From positions 1-52,598 of the forward strand of contig JAJRXC010000045.1 of NCBI GenBank assembly GCA_024276495.1: a stretch of DNA of 52,598 nt, read 5' to 3'. Shown in pieces: positions 25,167 to 33,466 of the stretch. The stretch's first letter is position 1, and every line of letters begins with the position of its first letter. Both the position numbers and the translations under genes were made by a program. Source of the stretch: Actinomycetes bacterium (GTDB taxonomy: Bacteria > Actinomycetota > Acidimicrobiia > Acidimicrobiales > Aldehydirespiratoraceae). The notes below the pieces were generated by a model. The model worked only from the letters and a program-made list of their open reading frames with translations. It had not been told where the DNA came from and searched no databases.

Positions 25167-25679
25167 ATGTTGAGTGCGATCCACGTGATGGGGGACTACT
25201 GGAGCGACGGTGCCGACCAGCGGTCGACCCTCGGCGCACTCGTCACCGCGGCGAAGGATCGGGGAGCCGCCGAAGCCCTCGACGAGCTGTGCGCCCGCAT
25301 CGGCGCGTTCGCCCGCACCCTCGATCTCCCCGACACCGCGACCATCGTGGCCGTGCCACCCGCACCCGACCGCGATGCGCATCCGGTACCGGCGCTGGCC
25401 CAGGCAGTCGCCGCCGCGCTCGGGGCCGAGACGGCCCCGACCGTCACCCGGCGACGCTCGACGCCGAGGCTGCGGGACACGCCACTCGACCGGCGAGCAG
25501 CCGTCGTCGGAGCCGCCGGCTACGAAGTGGCCGAAGCCGTCGAAGCACGACGAATCGTCCTCGTCGACGACGTCGTCCTCACCGGCACCACACTGACCCA
25601 CATCGCCGGGCTGCTCGTCTCGGCGGGCGCCAGTCGAGTCGACGCGATCGTGGCCGCCAGGACCCGGCAACGTCGCTGA
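25167..25679 (+). CDS. phosphoribosyltransferase-like protein (ComF-type)
   Basis: A 170-residue protein with one clear signature, the PRPP-binding loop VLVDDVVLTGTT at residues 131-142, as in type I phosphoribosyltransferases and ComF-like proteins. VAVPPAPDRD near residues 61-70 would be the matching upstream strand-loop. There is no N-terminal zinc finger as in full ComF. The acceptor substrate is unknown. It is divergent from the HBHA-like gene across a promoter region with an inverted repeat. The stop comes 14 bases before the convergent FrnE-type gene. Confidence 0.75.
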   Translation: MLSAIHVMGDYWSDGADQRSTLGALVTAAKDRGAAEALDELCARIGAFARTLDLPDTATIVAVPPAPDRDAHPVPALAQAVAAALGAETAPTVTRRRSTPRLRDTPLDRRAAVVGAAGYEVAEAVEARRIVLVDDVVLTGTTLTHIAGLLVSAGASRVDAIVAARTRQRR

Positions 25680-25693
25680 GCAACTCGACGCCG

Positions 25694-26326
25694 TCAGCCC
25701 CCCTGCGCCGACGCATCGAGCAGCCGCTCGATCCAGCCCGCCACCGTCTCGACATCCTGAGCGCCGGGAACGGGAAGCACCTCGTTCAACACCATCGTCG
25801 GGACCGCGGTGATGCCCTGCCCGATCGCCTCGTTGTGCTCACCGATCACCTGCTCGCGCAGTGCCCGCTCCCGTTCGGCGGTGAACGCCAGGAACTCGTC
25901 GCGGTCGAGACCGACATCGCCGGCGAGCTGGGCAAGCACCGCCCAATCGGAGATCGTGCGGTTCTCGGTGAAGTAGGCCCGCAACAGCCGGTGATGGAAC
26001 GCATCGGCCGCCTCCGGTTCGATCAGCGCCACCGACTTCGCGGCGACATGCGCCGGCACGCTCGACGTCGGCTGGAGCTCGTCGGTCGACCACACCCGGA
26101 ACTCCGCGCCGGGCTCCATCTCGGCCGGCCGCTTCCACGACTCCGTGTAACGGACGAACTTCTCCTGATCGGGCGCCTCGCCTTCGGTGCGGAGGAGGAA
26201 CGCCTTCCACGACACCTCGATCCGATCACCGAACCGCGCCGTGAGCTCGTCGAGACGGACCGTCCCGACATAGCACCAGGGTCAAAGAAAGTCGGACCAG
26301 GCGACGATTCGCACGGGATCGGTCAT
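25694..26326 (-). CDS. selenocysteine-containing DsbA/FrnE-family oxidoreductase (UPWC)
   Basis: The frame open from 26215 extends upstream, through a single TGA at 26284-26282, to an ATG at 26326, giving a 210-residue FrnE/DsbA-fold protein. Residue 15 (the TGA) stands exactly where the family has the first active-site cysteine, so the site reads U-P-W-C with C18. The fold is otherwise complete: start VRIVAWSDFL, then YVGTVRLDEL, and cis-proline P176 in GITAVPT. A SECIS-type hairpin follows (26249-26269). Translation from 26215 alone would lose the active site. A -10 box TAGGGT six bases before the ATG implies a leaderless mRNA. Role: thiol redox or isomerase chemistry in the cytosol. A disabled gene is the alternative, less likely given the stem and intact frame. 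Confidence 0.85.
26249..26269 (-). promoter_or_regulatory. candidate bacterial SECIS element in the FrnE-type gene
   Basis: Read on the minus strand, arms GTCGGGAC and GTCTCGAC pair over eight positions (one G-U) around the loop GGTCC. The loop starts 20 bases after the TGA, inside the 16-37 base range known for bacterial SECIS elements, and carries the GGUC of the E. coli fdhF loop. Confidence 0.75.
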
Positions 26327-26332
26327 GCCCCG

Positions 26333-26338
26333 ACCCTA
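26333..26338 (-). promoter_or_regulatory. leaderless -10 box of the FrnE-type selenoprotein gene
   Basis: TAGGGT on the minus strand ends six bases before the ATG at 26326, which independently supports the upstream start that includes the in-frame TGA. A plus-strand TATGCT (26337-26342) overlaps it and could serve the divergent dehydrogenase gene. Confidence 0.6.
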
Positions 26339-26367
26339 TGCTCCGGCCAGAGCGAAGGAGTGGCGAC

Positions 26368-27249
26368 GTGAGCAGATGTGCCTTCATCGGACTGGGAGTG
26401 ATGGGCTATCCGATGGCGGGGCATCTCGCCGCGGCCGGCCACGAGGTCACGGTCTACAACCGGACACCGGCCAAGGCCGAGACCTGGGCCGGCCTCCACG
26501 AGGGAACGACCGCACCGACCCCGGCCGCGGCGGCCGCACACGCCGAGTTCGTCTTCGTCTGCGTGGGCGACGACGCCGATGTCCGCGCCGTCACCACCGG
26601 ACCCGACGGTGCGCTCGAATCGATGAGCGCCCAGACCGTTCTCGTCGACCACACGACGGCGTCAGCCGATGTCGCCCGCGAGATCCATGCCGCGGCCGCG
26701 GCCCGCGGCGTCGGTTTCGTCGACGCACCGATCTCGGGCGGTCAGGCCGGAGCCGAGAACGGGGTGCTCACCGTCATGTGCGGCGGGGATCGCGACACGT
26801 TCGACCGAGTGTCGCCCGTGATCGACGCCTACGCCCGGTCCTGCACCCTGCTCGGAGGCCCCGGCTCGGGTCAGCTCTGCAAGATGGTCAACCAGATCGC
26901 CATCGCCGGGCTCCTCCAGGCGTTGTCCGAGGGCATCGATTTCGCGGTCAGAGCCGGACTCGACGCCGACCTCGTCGTCGACACGATCTCGAAAGGGGCC
27001 GCCGGGTCCTGGCAGATGGACAACCGGGCGACCACGATGGCAGCCGGCGAGTTCGAGTTCGGCTTCGCCCTCGACTGGATGCGCAAGGATCTCCGCATCT
27101 GCTTGACCGAGGGCGACCGGCTCGGTGCCTCACTTCCCGTCACCGCGCTCGTCGACCAGTTCTACGCCCGACTCCAGCATCAGGGCCATGGTCGATGGGA
27201 CACCAGCTCGCTGATCGAGCTGTTGCGCGACGCCCCGACCGACCGGTAG
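26368..27249 (+). CDS. NAD(P)-dependent beta-hydroxyacid dehydrogenase
   Basis: A 293-residue member of the 3-hydroxyisobutyrate/6-phosphogluconate dehydrogenase-like family. The N-terminal Rossmann motif is FIGLGVMGYPMAGHL, the substrate-binding segment FVDAPISGGQAGAENG lies near residue 115, and the catalytic lysine is in GSGQLCKMVNQ. It oxidises a beta-hydroxyacid, of unknown identity, in the cytosol. The GTG at 26368 has GAAGGAG seven bases upstream; a reading from 26338 would add a basic stretch before the family start. It is divergent from the selenoprotein gene with 41 bases between the start codons. Confidence 0.88.
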   Translation: MSRCAFIGLGVMGYPMAGHLAAAGHEVTVYNRTPAKAETWAGLHEGTTAPTPAAAAAHAEFVFVCVGDDADVRAVTTGPDGALESMSAQTVLVDHTTASADVAREIHAAAAARGVGFVDAPISGGQAGAENGVLTVMCGGDRDTFDRVSPVIDAYARSCTLLGGPGSGQLCKMVNQIAIAGLLQALSEGIDFAVRAGLDADLVVDTISKGAAGSWQMDNRATTMAAGEFEFGFALDWMRKDLRICLTEGDRLGASLPVTALVDQFYARLQHQGHGRWDTSSLIELLRDAPTDR

Positions 27250-27272
27250 CGCGTCGCGGCGCGGTCCCCGCG

Positions 27273-27689
27273 TCAGCTCTTGTCGTGGAGCAACTCGTGC
27301 ATGAGCACGAGTCGGGAGTCGGCGATCGCCGCGTCGCGGGCCGGAGCCGCCCGGAGGTAGGCCGGGTCGGAGACCGCGTCGAGAAACTGCCGGGCATCGT
27401 CGTAGCGCACGAGGATGACCTGATCCCACGCCTCGTCGGCCGGGCCGATCACGCTGGGTCCCACCGAGCCGAGCCAGATCGGACGACCCGGGAAGGGCGG
27501 ATCCATCGCGGCGATGCGGCGCCCGTACTCCTCGTACGCCTCCTGTCCGGTCATGCCGTCGCAGCCGAACCCGGGATTCGCCTGATCGGCGAACCTCAGC
27601 AGGTTCAACATGACCACCTCACGATCGGTCTGTGTCGCGGCGTAGTCGGCGATCGTCGCGAGCTGTTCGTCGGTGGGGTGGACGTGCAT
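27273..27689 (-). CDS. DUF1330-like protein
   Basis: A 138-residue protein related to DUF1330 and dabb-type ferredoxin-like folds: VVMLNLLRFAD, a central GRPIWLG strand, and WDQVILVRYDDARQFLDAVSDPAYLRAAPARDAAIADSRLVL toward the end. The last segment is the typical DUF1330 signature in which a small alpha-beta barrel half binds an unknown ligand. No catalytic activity is established. The ATG at 27689 has AAAGGAG six bases upstream. It follows the solute-binding lipoprotein gene by 11 bases and is probably cotranscribed. Confidence 0.75.
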   Translation of the reverse strand: MHVHPTDEQLATIADYAATQTDREVVMLNLLRFADQANPGFGCDGMTGQEAYEEYGRRIAAMDPPFPGRPIWLGSVGPSVIGPADEAWDQVILVRYDDARQFLDAVSDPAYLRAAPARDAAIADSRLVLMHELLHDKS

Positions 27690-27700
27690 GCGGTTCTCCT

Positions 27701-29047
27701 TTACCCGACAGCCTCCCAGGCGCCGGTCGACGCGTCGAAACGGACCAGCCGAAGGCCCTTCGCGGCGCCGAGGTCGTCGGGACCGAGTGATGCCTCGAAG
27801 TAGCCGGGAAGGTCGATCGGCCCGATGGACTCGAGGCCCGTCCGAAACGAGTCGTTGGTCAGATCCGGGCCTGCGCCAAGCAGCCCCGCCTCGAGGATCG
27901 TGGCGATCGCGCAGGCGTAGAGGCCGGTGGTGAGATCGCTCGTCTCCAGGCCCAGCTCGTAAGGAAGCGAACGGCCGGTTCGGCGTTCGAGGTCGTCGAT
28001 GCAGGCCGCGACATCGGGGTCCTCCGCGAGGTCGGGTTGGGCCGCGGTGCCGATCGGGGTGTTGACGACGGCGAGGGCACCGTCGAGGTACTCGAAGTCG
28101 ACGCCGGCGTCGGCCAGCCCCTGCGACGTCATCACGACCGTCAAGAGCCACTGGTCGGTTCGATACCCGGCATCGGCTGCGTTGGCGATCTCCAACGGCA
28201 CCCCGGTGGTGGAGACCGTGAAGTCGACACCCGCCGCTCGCATCCGTTCGTAGATGATCGCCTGATCCCGGGCGGTCTCCGCGAGATCCGAGTCGTTGTC
28301 GCCGATCAGACCCTCCACGACGTCGTAGCCGGCGTCGCGGAACCCGTCGACGACGGTGCGGTACTCGAGCACGCCCACGTCGGCCGAGCCGATCACGCCG
28401 ATGGTCGCGTCGTCGAGCACCCCTGCCGACTCAACGACCTCCACGAGGCTCGTCGCTTGTTGCTCGAGCGAGGCCCACAGGGTGGCGTAGGGAGCATCCG
28501 CTCTCGCCACGAGCGAGTCGACCATCCCCGAGACCATGATCGCCGCCGTGTCGTTGAGGTCGACGAAGCAGAGCACCTGATCGTCGAGGGCCTGACCGAT
28601 GACGACGAAGACCTCGGCGTCGTCGGTCAGCCGACTGCACGCCGAATCGAACTCTGTCGAGCCGAGAGGGAGGAAGTACTCCGGGTAGGTCTCGAGGGTC
28701 CGACCGTTGATGCCCCCGCGGTCGTTGATCGCCTCCAGCGCGGCGACATAGAGGTCGGCGGAGTTCGTGCGACCGAAGCGCACCCCGGCCGCTGCGAGGG
28801 TGTCCCAGTCGACGGCGGTGATGCCGACCCGAATCGTTTCCGCGGTGACGCCCCGGAAGCTCGCGGTGCGCGGCGGCGAGGTGCTCGACGTGGGGGCGGC
28901 CGCGGGCTCGGCCCCGGTCGTGGTCGTCGCCACCGTCGTCGCCGTGGATGCGCCACCATCACTTTGGGCCGTCGAATCGGGAGGGTCGGACTGCCCGCAC
29001 GCAGCAGCGAGCAGGGCGACGACGAGCAGGAGGGGGGTGGTGCGCAT
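27701..29047 (-). CDS. ABC-type solute-binding lipoprotein (LivJ-like)
   Basis: A 448-residue exported lipoprotein. Residues 1-17 are a signal peptide ending LLAAAC with lipidated C17, then a Ser/Thr/Pro/Ala-rich linker to about residue 60. The rest has the type 1 periplasmic-binding fold of branched-chain amino acid receptors, with IRVGITAVDWDTL and GINGRTLETYPEYF near the start of the domain. The ligand is unknown and no permease or ATPase genes are nearby, so it may work with a transporter elsewhere or as a sensor. A TACGCT -10 box eight bases before the ATG suggests a leaderless transcript. Confidence 0.82.
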   Translation of the reverse strand: MRTTPLLLVVALLAAACGQSDPPDSTAQSDGGASTATTVATTTTGAEPAAAPTSSTSPPRTASFRGVTAETIRVGITAVDWDTLAAAGVRFGRTNSADLYVAALEAINDRGGINGRTLETYPEYFLPLGSTEFDSACSRLTDDAEVFVVIGQALDDQVLCFVDLNDTAAIMVSGMVDSLVARADAPYATLWASLEQQATSLVEVVESAGVLDDATIGVIGSADVGVLEYRTVVDGFRDAGYDVVEGLIGDNDSDLAETARDQAIIYERMRAAGVDFTVSTTGVPLEIANAADAGYRTDQWLLTVVMTSQGLADAGVDFEYLDGALAVVNTPIGTAAQPDLAEDPDVAACIDDLERRTGRSLPYELGLETSDLTTGLYACAIATILEAGLLGAGPDLTNDSFRTGLESIGPIDLPGYFEASLGPDDLGAAKGLRLVRFDASTGAWEAVG

Positions 29048-29055
29048 CGAGGACG

Positions 29056-29061
29056 AGCGTA
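29056..29061 (-). promoter_or_regulatory. leaderless -10 box of the solute-binding lipoprotein gene
   Basis: TACGCT on the minus strand lies eight bases before the ATG at 29047. Confidence 0.45.
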
Positions 29062-29090
29062 CGGATCCACACCCGTCGGCGGGTCGATCC

Positions 29091-29663
29091 TCAGGCGGTC
29101 GGGGTCGATGCGTTGGCCCGGACGCCGTCGATGAAGAGCCGGACCATGTAGTCGAAGCTCTCGTCGTTGCTGCCCCGACCGAGCGAGTCGGCGGCCTCGA
29201 GGGTCGCGAATCCGTGGAGGGCGGCGCGCAGGCTACGGCCCGCGCTGGTCGCCTCGCCTTTCGACAGGCCGTAGGCGGCGAGCACCCGATCCATCGTCTG
29301 GATCGCGCCGCGGCCGGCGATGCGCTTCTCGTCGGGGTCGATCCTGCGGAGCGACAGCTCGTATCGTCCGGGGTTTCGTGTCGCCCAGTTCCGGTACGCG
29401 TGGGCGAACGCGACGACGGCGTCGTCGCCCGAGATGCCGATCACCGAGTCGCGCAGCGTCTCGCCGAACTCGGCGGTGACGTCGACGGCGAGGGAATCGA
29501 GCAGACCGTGCAGGCCGTCGACATGGCTGTAGAGCGACGGAGGTTGCACGTCGAGGGCCGCGGCAACGGCGGTCAGGCTCAAGGCATCGAGACCTTCGTC
29601 GTCGACGATCGTGAGGGCGGCGGCGAGGACGTCGGCGCGATCGAGTCCTCGTTTCCGGGCCAT
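29091..29663 (-). CDS. TetR-family repressor
   Basis: A 190-residue TetR-family regulator. The N-terminal HTH covers about residues 5-50, with RADVLAAALTIVDDEGL, then LSLTAVAAALDVQPPSLYSHVDGLHG as the recognition helix. The rest is a helical ligand domain with the TetR_C-like end RSLRAALHGFATLEAADS. The ATG at 29663 is chosen over a GTG two codons upstream, because TACGCT ends seven bases before it. It is divergent from the amidohydrolase gene, and a 25-base palindrome lies between them, so it probably controls itself and that gene. Confidence 0.85.
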   Translation of the reverse strand: MARKRGLDRADVLAAALTIVDDEGLDALSLTAVAAALDVQPPSLYSHVDGLHGLLDSLAVDVTAEFGETLRDSVIGISGDDAVVAFAHAYRNWATRNPGRYELSLRRIDPDEKRIAGRGAIQTMDRVLAAYGLSKGEATSAGRSLRAALHGFATLEAADSLGRGSNDESFDYMVRLFIDGVRANASTPTA

Positions 29664-29670
29664 GGTCACG

Positions 29671-29676
29671 AGCGTA
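29671..29676 (-). promoter_or_regulatory. leaderless -10 box of the TetR gene
   Basis: TACGCT on the minus strand lies seven bases before the ATG at 29663. Confidence 0.5.
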
Positions 29677-29689
29677 GCTGTTAAAGTAC

Positions 29690-29721
29690 CATAGGTCTAT
29701 GTCTAATATTATTAGGCATAG
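29690..29721. promoter_or_regulatory. TetR-type operator with overlapping palindromes
   Basis: A 25-base dyad (29697-29721) with arms matching at 11 of 12 positions runs from CTATG to CATAG. A second, perfect one, CATAGGTCTATG (29690-29701), shares its left CTATG. A plus-strand TAGAAT (29719-29724) overlaps the right edge and could be the -10 box of the amidohydrolase gene, so bound repressor would block it. The patch is AT-rich in an otherwise GC-rich region. Confidence 0.65.
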
Positions 29722-29764
29722 AATACTCCATACTGATCCACAGACCCCAGCAGTGAGGGCATCC

Positions 29765-30955
29765 ATGAGCGAGCGCTACACGATCATCTCCGCCGACAGT
29801 CATGCCGGTGCCAACTTGGCGATGTACGAGGAGTACCTCGCCGCCGAATGGAGAGACGCCTTCGCGGAGTGGCGCGGCGCCTACAAGAACCCGTACCGCG
29901 ACCTCCAAGACGACGGACGCACCCGCAACTGGGACAACGACCGCCGGGTCAACGAGCAGTACGACGACGGGGTCGTCGCCGAGATCACCTTCCCGAACAC
30001 CGTGCCGCCGTTCTACCCGACCGGCATGCTCATCGCGTACCCCCCGAAGAACGACGAGGAGTACCGACGCCGCCGAGCCGGAATCGACGCCCACAATCGT
30101 TGGCTCAAGGACTGGTGCGACGAGTACGCCGACCAGCGCTGCGGCCTCCCGCAGATCTTCCTGGAGAACATCGACGACGCGATCGAGACGCTCGAATGGG
30201 CCGCGGCCGAAGGCTTCCGCAGCTTCATGATGCCCCACGTCGCCCCTGACGTGGACCTGCCCGGGCTGTGGTCACCGCACTGGGACCGGTTGTGGGCAGC
30301 CGTGCAGGATCTCGGGCTCGTGATGACCCAGCACGGTGGCAACGGCACGCCGAACTACGGCGACGACCCGGCTTCGGGGCTGATCTTCTTGATGGAGGTC
30401 CCGTTCTTCGCCCACCGCAACCTGTCGCATCTCGTGATGAGCGGAGTGTTCGAGCGGTTCCCCGGCCTTCGCTACGTGATGACCGAACAGGGCACCGCGT
30501 GGGTCGTCGAGGAGTTGCGGCGCATGGACATGTACCACCGGCAGATCTCGTCGGGTCGCGTCGGGGAGCTCGGCTTCTCCGCGGATGTCGTGTTGGCGAT
30601 GAAACCCAGCGAGTACTTCGAACGCAACGTGTGGATCGGCGCCTCGTTCCCGTCGCCCGGCGAGGCCGAGGCGATCAAGACCCTCGGGACCCACAAGGTC
30701 ATGTGGGGATCCGACTACCCCCACCACGAGGGCACGTACCCGTACTCGGTCGAGTCGATCCAACGGGCGTTCTGCGAGTGGGACCCGGCCGACGTCCGCA
30801 AGGTCCTCGGCGAGAACGCCGCCGGGTTGTACGGGTTCGACCTCGACGCCCTCGCCCCGTTGGCGGCCGAACACGGTCCGACCGTCGAACAGGTGGCCAC
30901 CCCGCTGACCGAGATCCCGAAGGGAGCGACGAGCCCGGCCTTCTTCAAGAAGTGA
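29765..30955 (+). CDS. metal-dependent amidohydrolase (amidohydro-rel type)
   Basis: A 396-residue TIM-barrel hydrolase of the amidohydrolase 2 family that includes decarboxylases of ACMSD type. The first metal site is in ISADSHAG, the central histidines are in VMTQHGGNG, and the late aspartate is in VMWGSDYPHHEGTYP near residue 320. The substrate is unknown. ATG 29765 has GAGGG six bases upstream. It is divergent from a TetR gene with an operator between them, consistent with induction by a small molecule. A sulfatase gene follows after a structured gap. Confidence 0.86.
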   Translation: MSERYTIISADSHAGANLAMYEEYLAAEWRDAFAEWRGAYKNPYRDLQDDGRTRNWDNDRRVNEQYDDGVVAEITFPNTVPPFYPTGMLIAYPPKNDEEYRRRRAGIDAHNRWLKDWCDEYADQRCGLPQIFLENIDDAIETLEWAAAEGFRSFMMPHVAPDVDLPGLWSPHWDRLWAAVQDLGLVMTQHGGNGTPNYGDDPASGLIFLMEVPFFAHRNLSHLVMSGVFERFPGLRYVMTEQGTAWVVEELRRMDMYHRQISSGRVGELGFSADVVLAMKPSEYFERNVWIGASFPSPGEAEAIKTLGTHKVMWGSDYPHHEGTYPYSVESIQRAFCEWDPADVRKVLGENAAGLYGFDLDALAPLAAEHGPTVEQVATPLTEIPKGATSPAFFKK

Positions 30956-30972
30956 ACAACCGCGGAGTGCGG

Positions 30973-31071
30973 TAGTCTCACTACAGCAGTAGATTCTCGC
31001 TCGAGATGCACAGGTGTCCGATTGGGGGATCGGACGTCGATGGCGCTTCCCACGGGAGGCGCCATCGTCGT
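30973..31071 (+). other. structured intergenic segment, candidate small RNA
   Basis: Between the amidohydrolase stop and the sulfatase start, a TAGTCT -10-like box (30973-30978) is followed by two strong hairpins: a 7-pair stem GTCCGAT/ATCGGAC (31016-31035) with the loop TGGGGG, and a 13-pair near-perfect stem from GATGGCGC to GCGCCATC (31039-31066). They could be a small RNA, a leader or a terminator. No coding frame fits. On the minus strand the loops are C-rich, as in 6C RNAs, which I cannot confirm. Confidence 0.45.
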
Positions 31072-31134
31072 GTCTGCGCAGGTGTCACCCCGCCGAAACG
31101 AGCTGGGGAGGCGCCGGTTGGTAGACATGGCACC

Positions 31135-33453
31135 GTGAGCAGCACCGATCCCACACTTCCGTACGCAGGGTTCGACGGCACGGTCGGGCGAATCTTCTCG
31201 ACATCGGAGCCGTCGTGGCCCGCCCGGCCCACCGCACCCGCCGGGGCCCCCAACATCATCGTCATGTTGGCCGACGACCTCGGGTTCGCCGATCTCGGCT
31301 GCTACGGCTCGGAGATCGACACGCCCGAGCTCGACGCGATCGCGGCCAATGGGATCCGCTACACGAACTTCCACGTCAACCCGATGTGCTCGCCGACCCG
31401 GGCCTCGATGCTGACCGGGCTGAACCACCACATGGCCGGGATGGGCCACGTCGCCCACAGCGATCCCGGGTTTCCCGGCTACGCCCACGAGCTCCGCGAC
31501 AACGCCGTCACCATGGCCGAGCTGTACCGCGACAACGGATGGGCGTCGCTCATGGTCGGAAAATGGCATCTCTGCAAGGACTCGAACCTCAGCGAAGCCG
31601 GCCCCCGCCACAGCTGGCCGTTGCAGAAGGGGTTCGAGCGGTACTACGGCATCCTCGACGGCTTCACCAACTTCCATCAACCCCACCGGCTCTACGAGGA
31701 CAACCACCACGTCCACGTCGATCAGTACCCCGACGACTACTACTTCACCGACGACCTCACCGATCACGCCATCACGATGATCGACGAGGTGCGGTCGTCT
31801 CACCCGACCAAACCGTTCTTTCTCTACTACGCCCACGGTGCGGTGCACGCGCCGTTGCAGGCGAAGTCGGCGGACATGGAGAAGTACCGAGGGATGTACG
31901 AAGCGGGCTGGGACCGGATCCGTCAACAGCGCTACGAACGCCAGTTGGAGCTGGGGGTGATACCGCCCGGGACGGTCCTCCCGCCGCGCAACAGCGAGGA
32001 GAATCACGAGATCACCGCCTGGGACGATCTGAGCGACATGCAGCGCGAGACCTTCGCCCGCTACATGGAGATCTTCGCGGCCATGGTCGACTCGATAGAC
32101 CAGAGCGTCGGCCGACTGCGCGAACACCTCCAGGCCATGGGGGAGTGGGACAACACCATCATCGTGTTCACGTCGGACAACGGCGGGTCCCGCGAGGGCC
32201 AGTACGACGGTACGTCGCAATACTTCCGTACCCTGCTCGTGCAGACCCGGGAATCCGGCATGGAAGACATCGCCGTCGACCACTCCCGGCTCGACCTGAT
32301 GGGCGGGCCGCAGACCCTCCCGCACTATCCGCTCGGATGGGCGATGGTCTCGAACACGCCGCTGCGAATGTACAAGATCAACACCCACCAGGGCGGCCAT
32401 CAGGTGCCCTTCATCGTGCACTGGCCCGACGGGTTGGGTGCGCGCGGTGAGATCCGCCGGCAGTACCAGCACATCACGGACCTGTTGCCGACCCTCGCCG
32501 AGATGACCGGGATCGAAGTGCCGACGGCGAAGAACGGCGTGCAACTTCCGACGCCGGCCGGCGAGAGCTTCGTCGGAAGCCTGACCGATCCCGCGGTCGA
32601 TTCCACTCATCCCGAGCAGTACTACGAGATGATCGGCAATCGGGGCTTCTATCGCGACGGATGGTCGGCGGTCACCCTGCGCCGCCCCCGCACGCCGTTC
32701 TCCGAGGAGCAATGGGAGCTCCATCATCTGGCCGACGACCCGTCGGAGTCACGCGACCTCGCCGGTGAGCACCCCGAGAAGCTGGCTGAGCTGGTCGATG
32801 CGTGGGAGGAGGCCGCCTGGGCCAACCAGGTCTTTCCGCTCGACGAGGGCAACTTCGTGAAGATGGTGCAAAAGCCGCCGTCCGACGAGGAGTTCGTGGC
32901 CGAGGTCCGGCTCCGCCCCGGAACCCCCACCCTGGAGCGGTGGCGGGCCCTGCAGCTGATCTACGCCCGCGACTTCGAGGTCACCGTCGACCTCGACTAC
33001 ACCCCCGGTGACGAGGGGATGCTGTTCGCCCACGGCGACCAGGGCGGCGGCTACGCGATGTACATCGATGACGGCCGTCTCTGGTTCGCCTTCAACGGCT
33101 ACGGCGACATGACCGTCGTCGACGGGGGTTCCGTCGCGGCCGGTACGCGCCAGGTCTCCCTGGCCATGAAGGGCGCGGAGATGTTCCGCTGGGACGCCCG
33201 GATCGATATCGGCGACCGGCCCGTCGGCGAGGCGCTCGACCTTCCGGTGCTGATGGCGATGGCACCCTTCGAGGGCATCGATGTGGGCATCGATCGCCGC
33301 TCACCGGTCAGCTGGGCGGTCTACGAGAAGCACGGGCCATTCCCCTACACGGGTGCGCTCGACGGAGTGACCTACCGGCCCGGAGAACTGGCCGACAACG
33401 CCGGCGTTCGGTTCCTCGACTACATGTTGGAAGCCGGGACCCGCTTCGAATGA
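31135..33453 (+). CDS. arylsulfatase (formylglycine-type)
   Basis: A 772-residue sulfatase of the large actinobacterial AtsA/AtsD type. The N-terminal metal site is [19 protein letters not shown] and the modification motif is [11 protein letters not shown], with C85 to be converted to formylglycine. The second metal site is VFTSDNGG. The last 200 residues form the extra C-terminal domain of this branch. There is no signal peptide, so the enzyme is probably cytosolic; substrate unknown. The GTG at 31135 is the first plausible start, with a weak TAGACA -10 box seven bases before it. Confidence 0.88.
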   Translation: MSSTDPTLPYAGFDGTVGRIFSTSEPSWPARPTAPAGAPNIIVMLADDLGFADLGCYGSEIDTPELDAIAANGIRYTNFHVNPMCSPTRASMLTGLNHHMAGMGHVAHSDPGFPGYAHELRDNAVTMAELYRDNGWASLMVGKWHLCKDSNLSEAGPRHSWPLQKGFERYYGILDGFTNFHQPHRLYEDNHHVHVDQYPDDYYFTDDLTDHAITMIDEVRSSHPTKPFFLYYAHGAVHAPLQAKSADMEKYRGMYEAGWDRIRQQRYERQLELGVIPPGTVLPPRNSEENHEITAWDDLSDMQRETFARYMEIFAAMVDSIDQSVGRLREHLQAMGEWDNTIIVFTSDNGGSREGQYDGTSQYFRTLLVQTRESGMEDIAVDHSRLDLMGGPQTLPHYPLGWAMVSNTPLRMYKINTHQGGHQVPFIVHWPDGLGARGEIRRQYQHITDLLPTLAEMTGIEVPTAKNGVQLPTPAGESFVGSLTDPAVDSTHPEQYYEMIGNRGFYRDGWSAVTLRRPRTPFSEEQWELHHLADDPSESRDLAGEHPEKLAELVDAWEEAAWANQVFPLDEGNFVKMVQKPPSDEEFVAEVRLRPGTPTLERWRALQLIYARDFEVTVDLDYTPGDEGMLFAHGDQGGGYAMYIDDGRLWFAFNGYGDMTVVDGGSVAAGTRQVSLAMKGAEMFRWDARIDIGDRPVGEALDLPVLMAMAPFEGIDVGIDRRSPVSWAVYEKHGPFPYTGALDGVTYRPGELADNAGVRFLDYMLEAGTRFE

Positions 33454-33466
33454 GGACGTCGACCCG

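Noticed and set aside
25694-26215. A free-standing 173-residue gene starting MSWKAFLL
   Set aside because: It begins inside the FrnE fold and lacks the active site; the same frame continues upstream through one TGA to a proper start with a promoter.
26282-26284. FrnE-type gene as a pseudogene with a nonsense mutation
   Set aside because: The stop falls exactly on the redox residue, the rest of the frame is intact, a SECIS-type hairpin is correctly placed, and a second Sec gene is present. Sequencing error cannot be fully excluded.
30956-31134. Firm call of a 6C RNA on the minus strand
   Set aside because: The hairpin loops are C-rich on that strand, but only one has a run of five C and I cannot check covariation or a family model.
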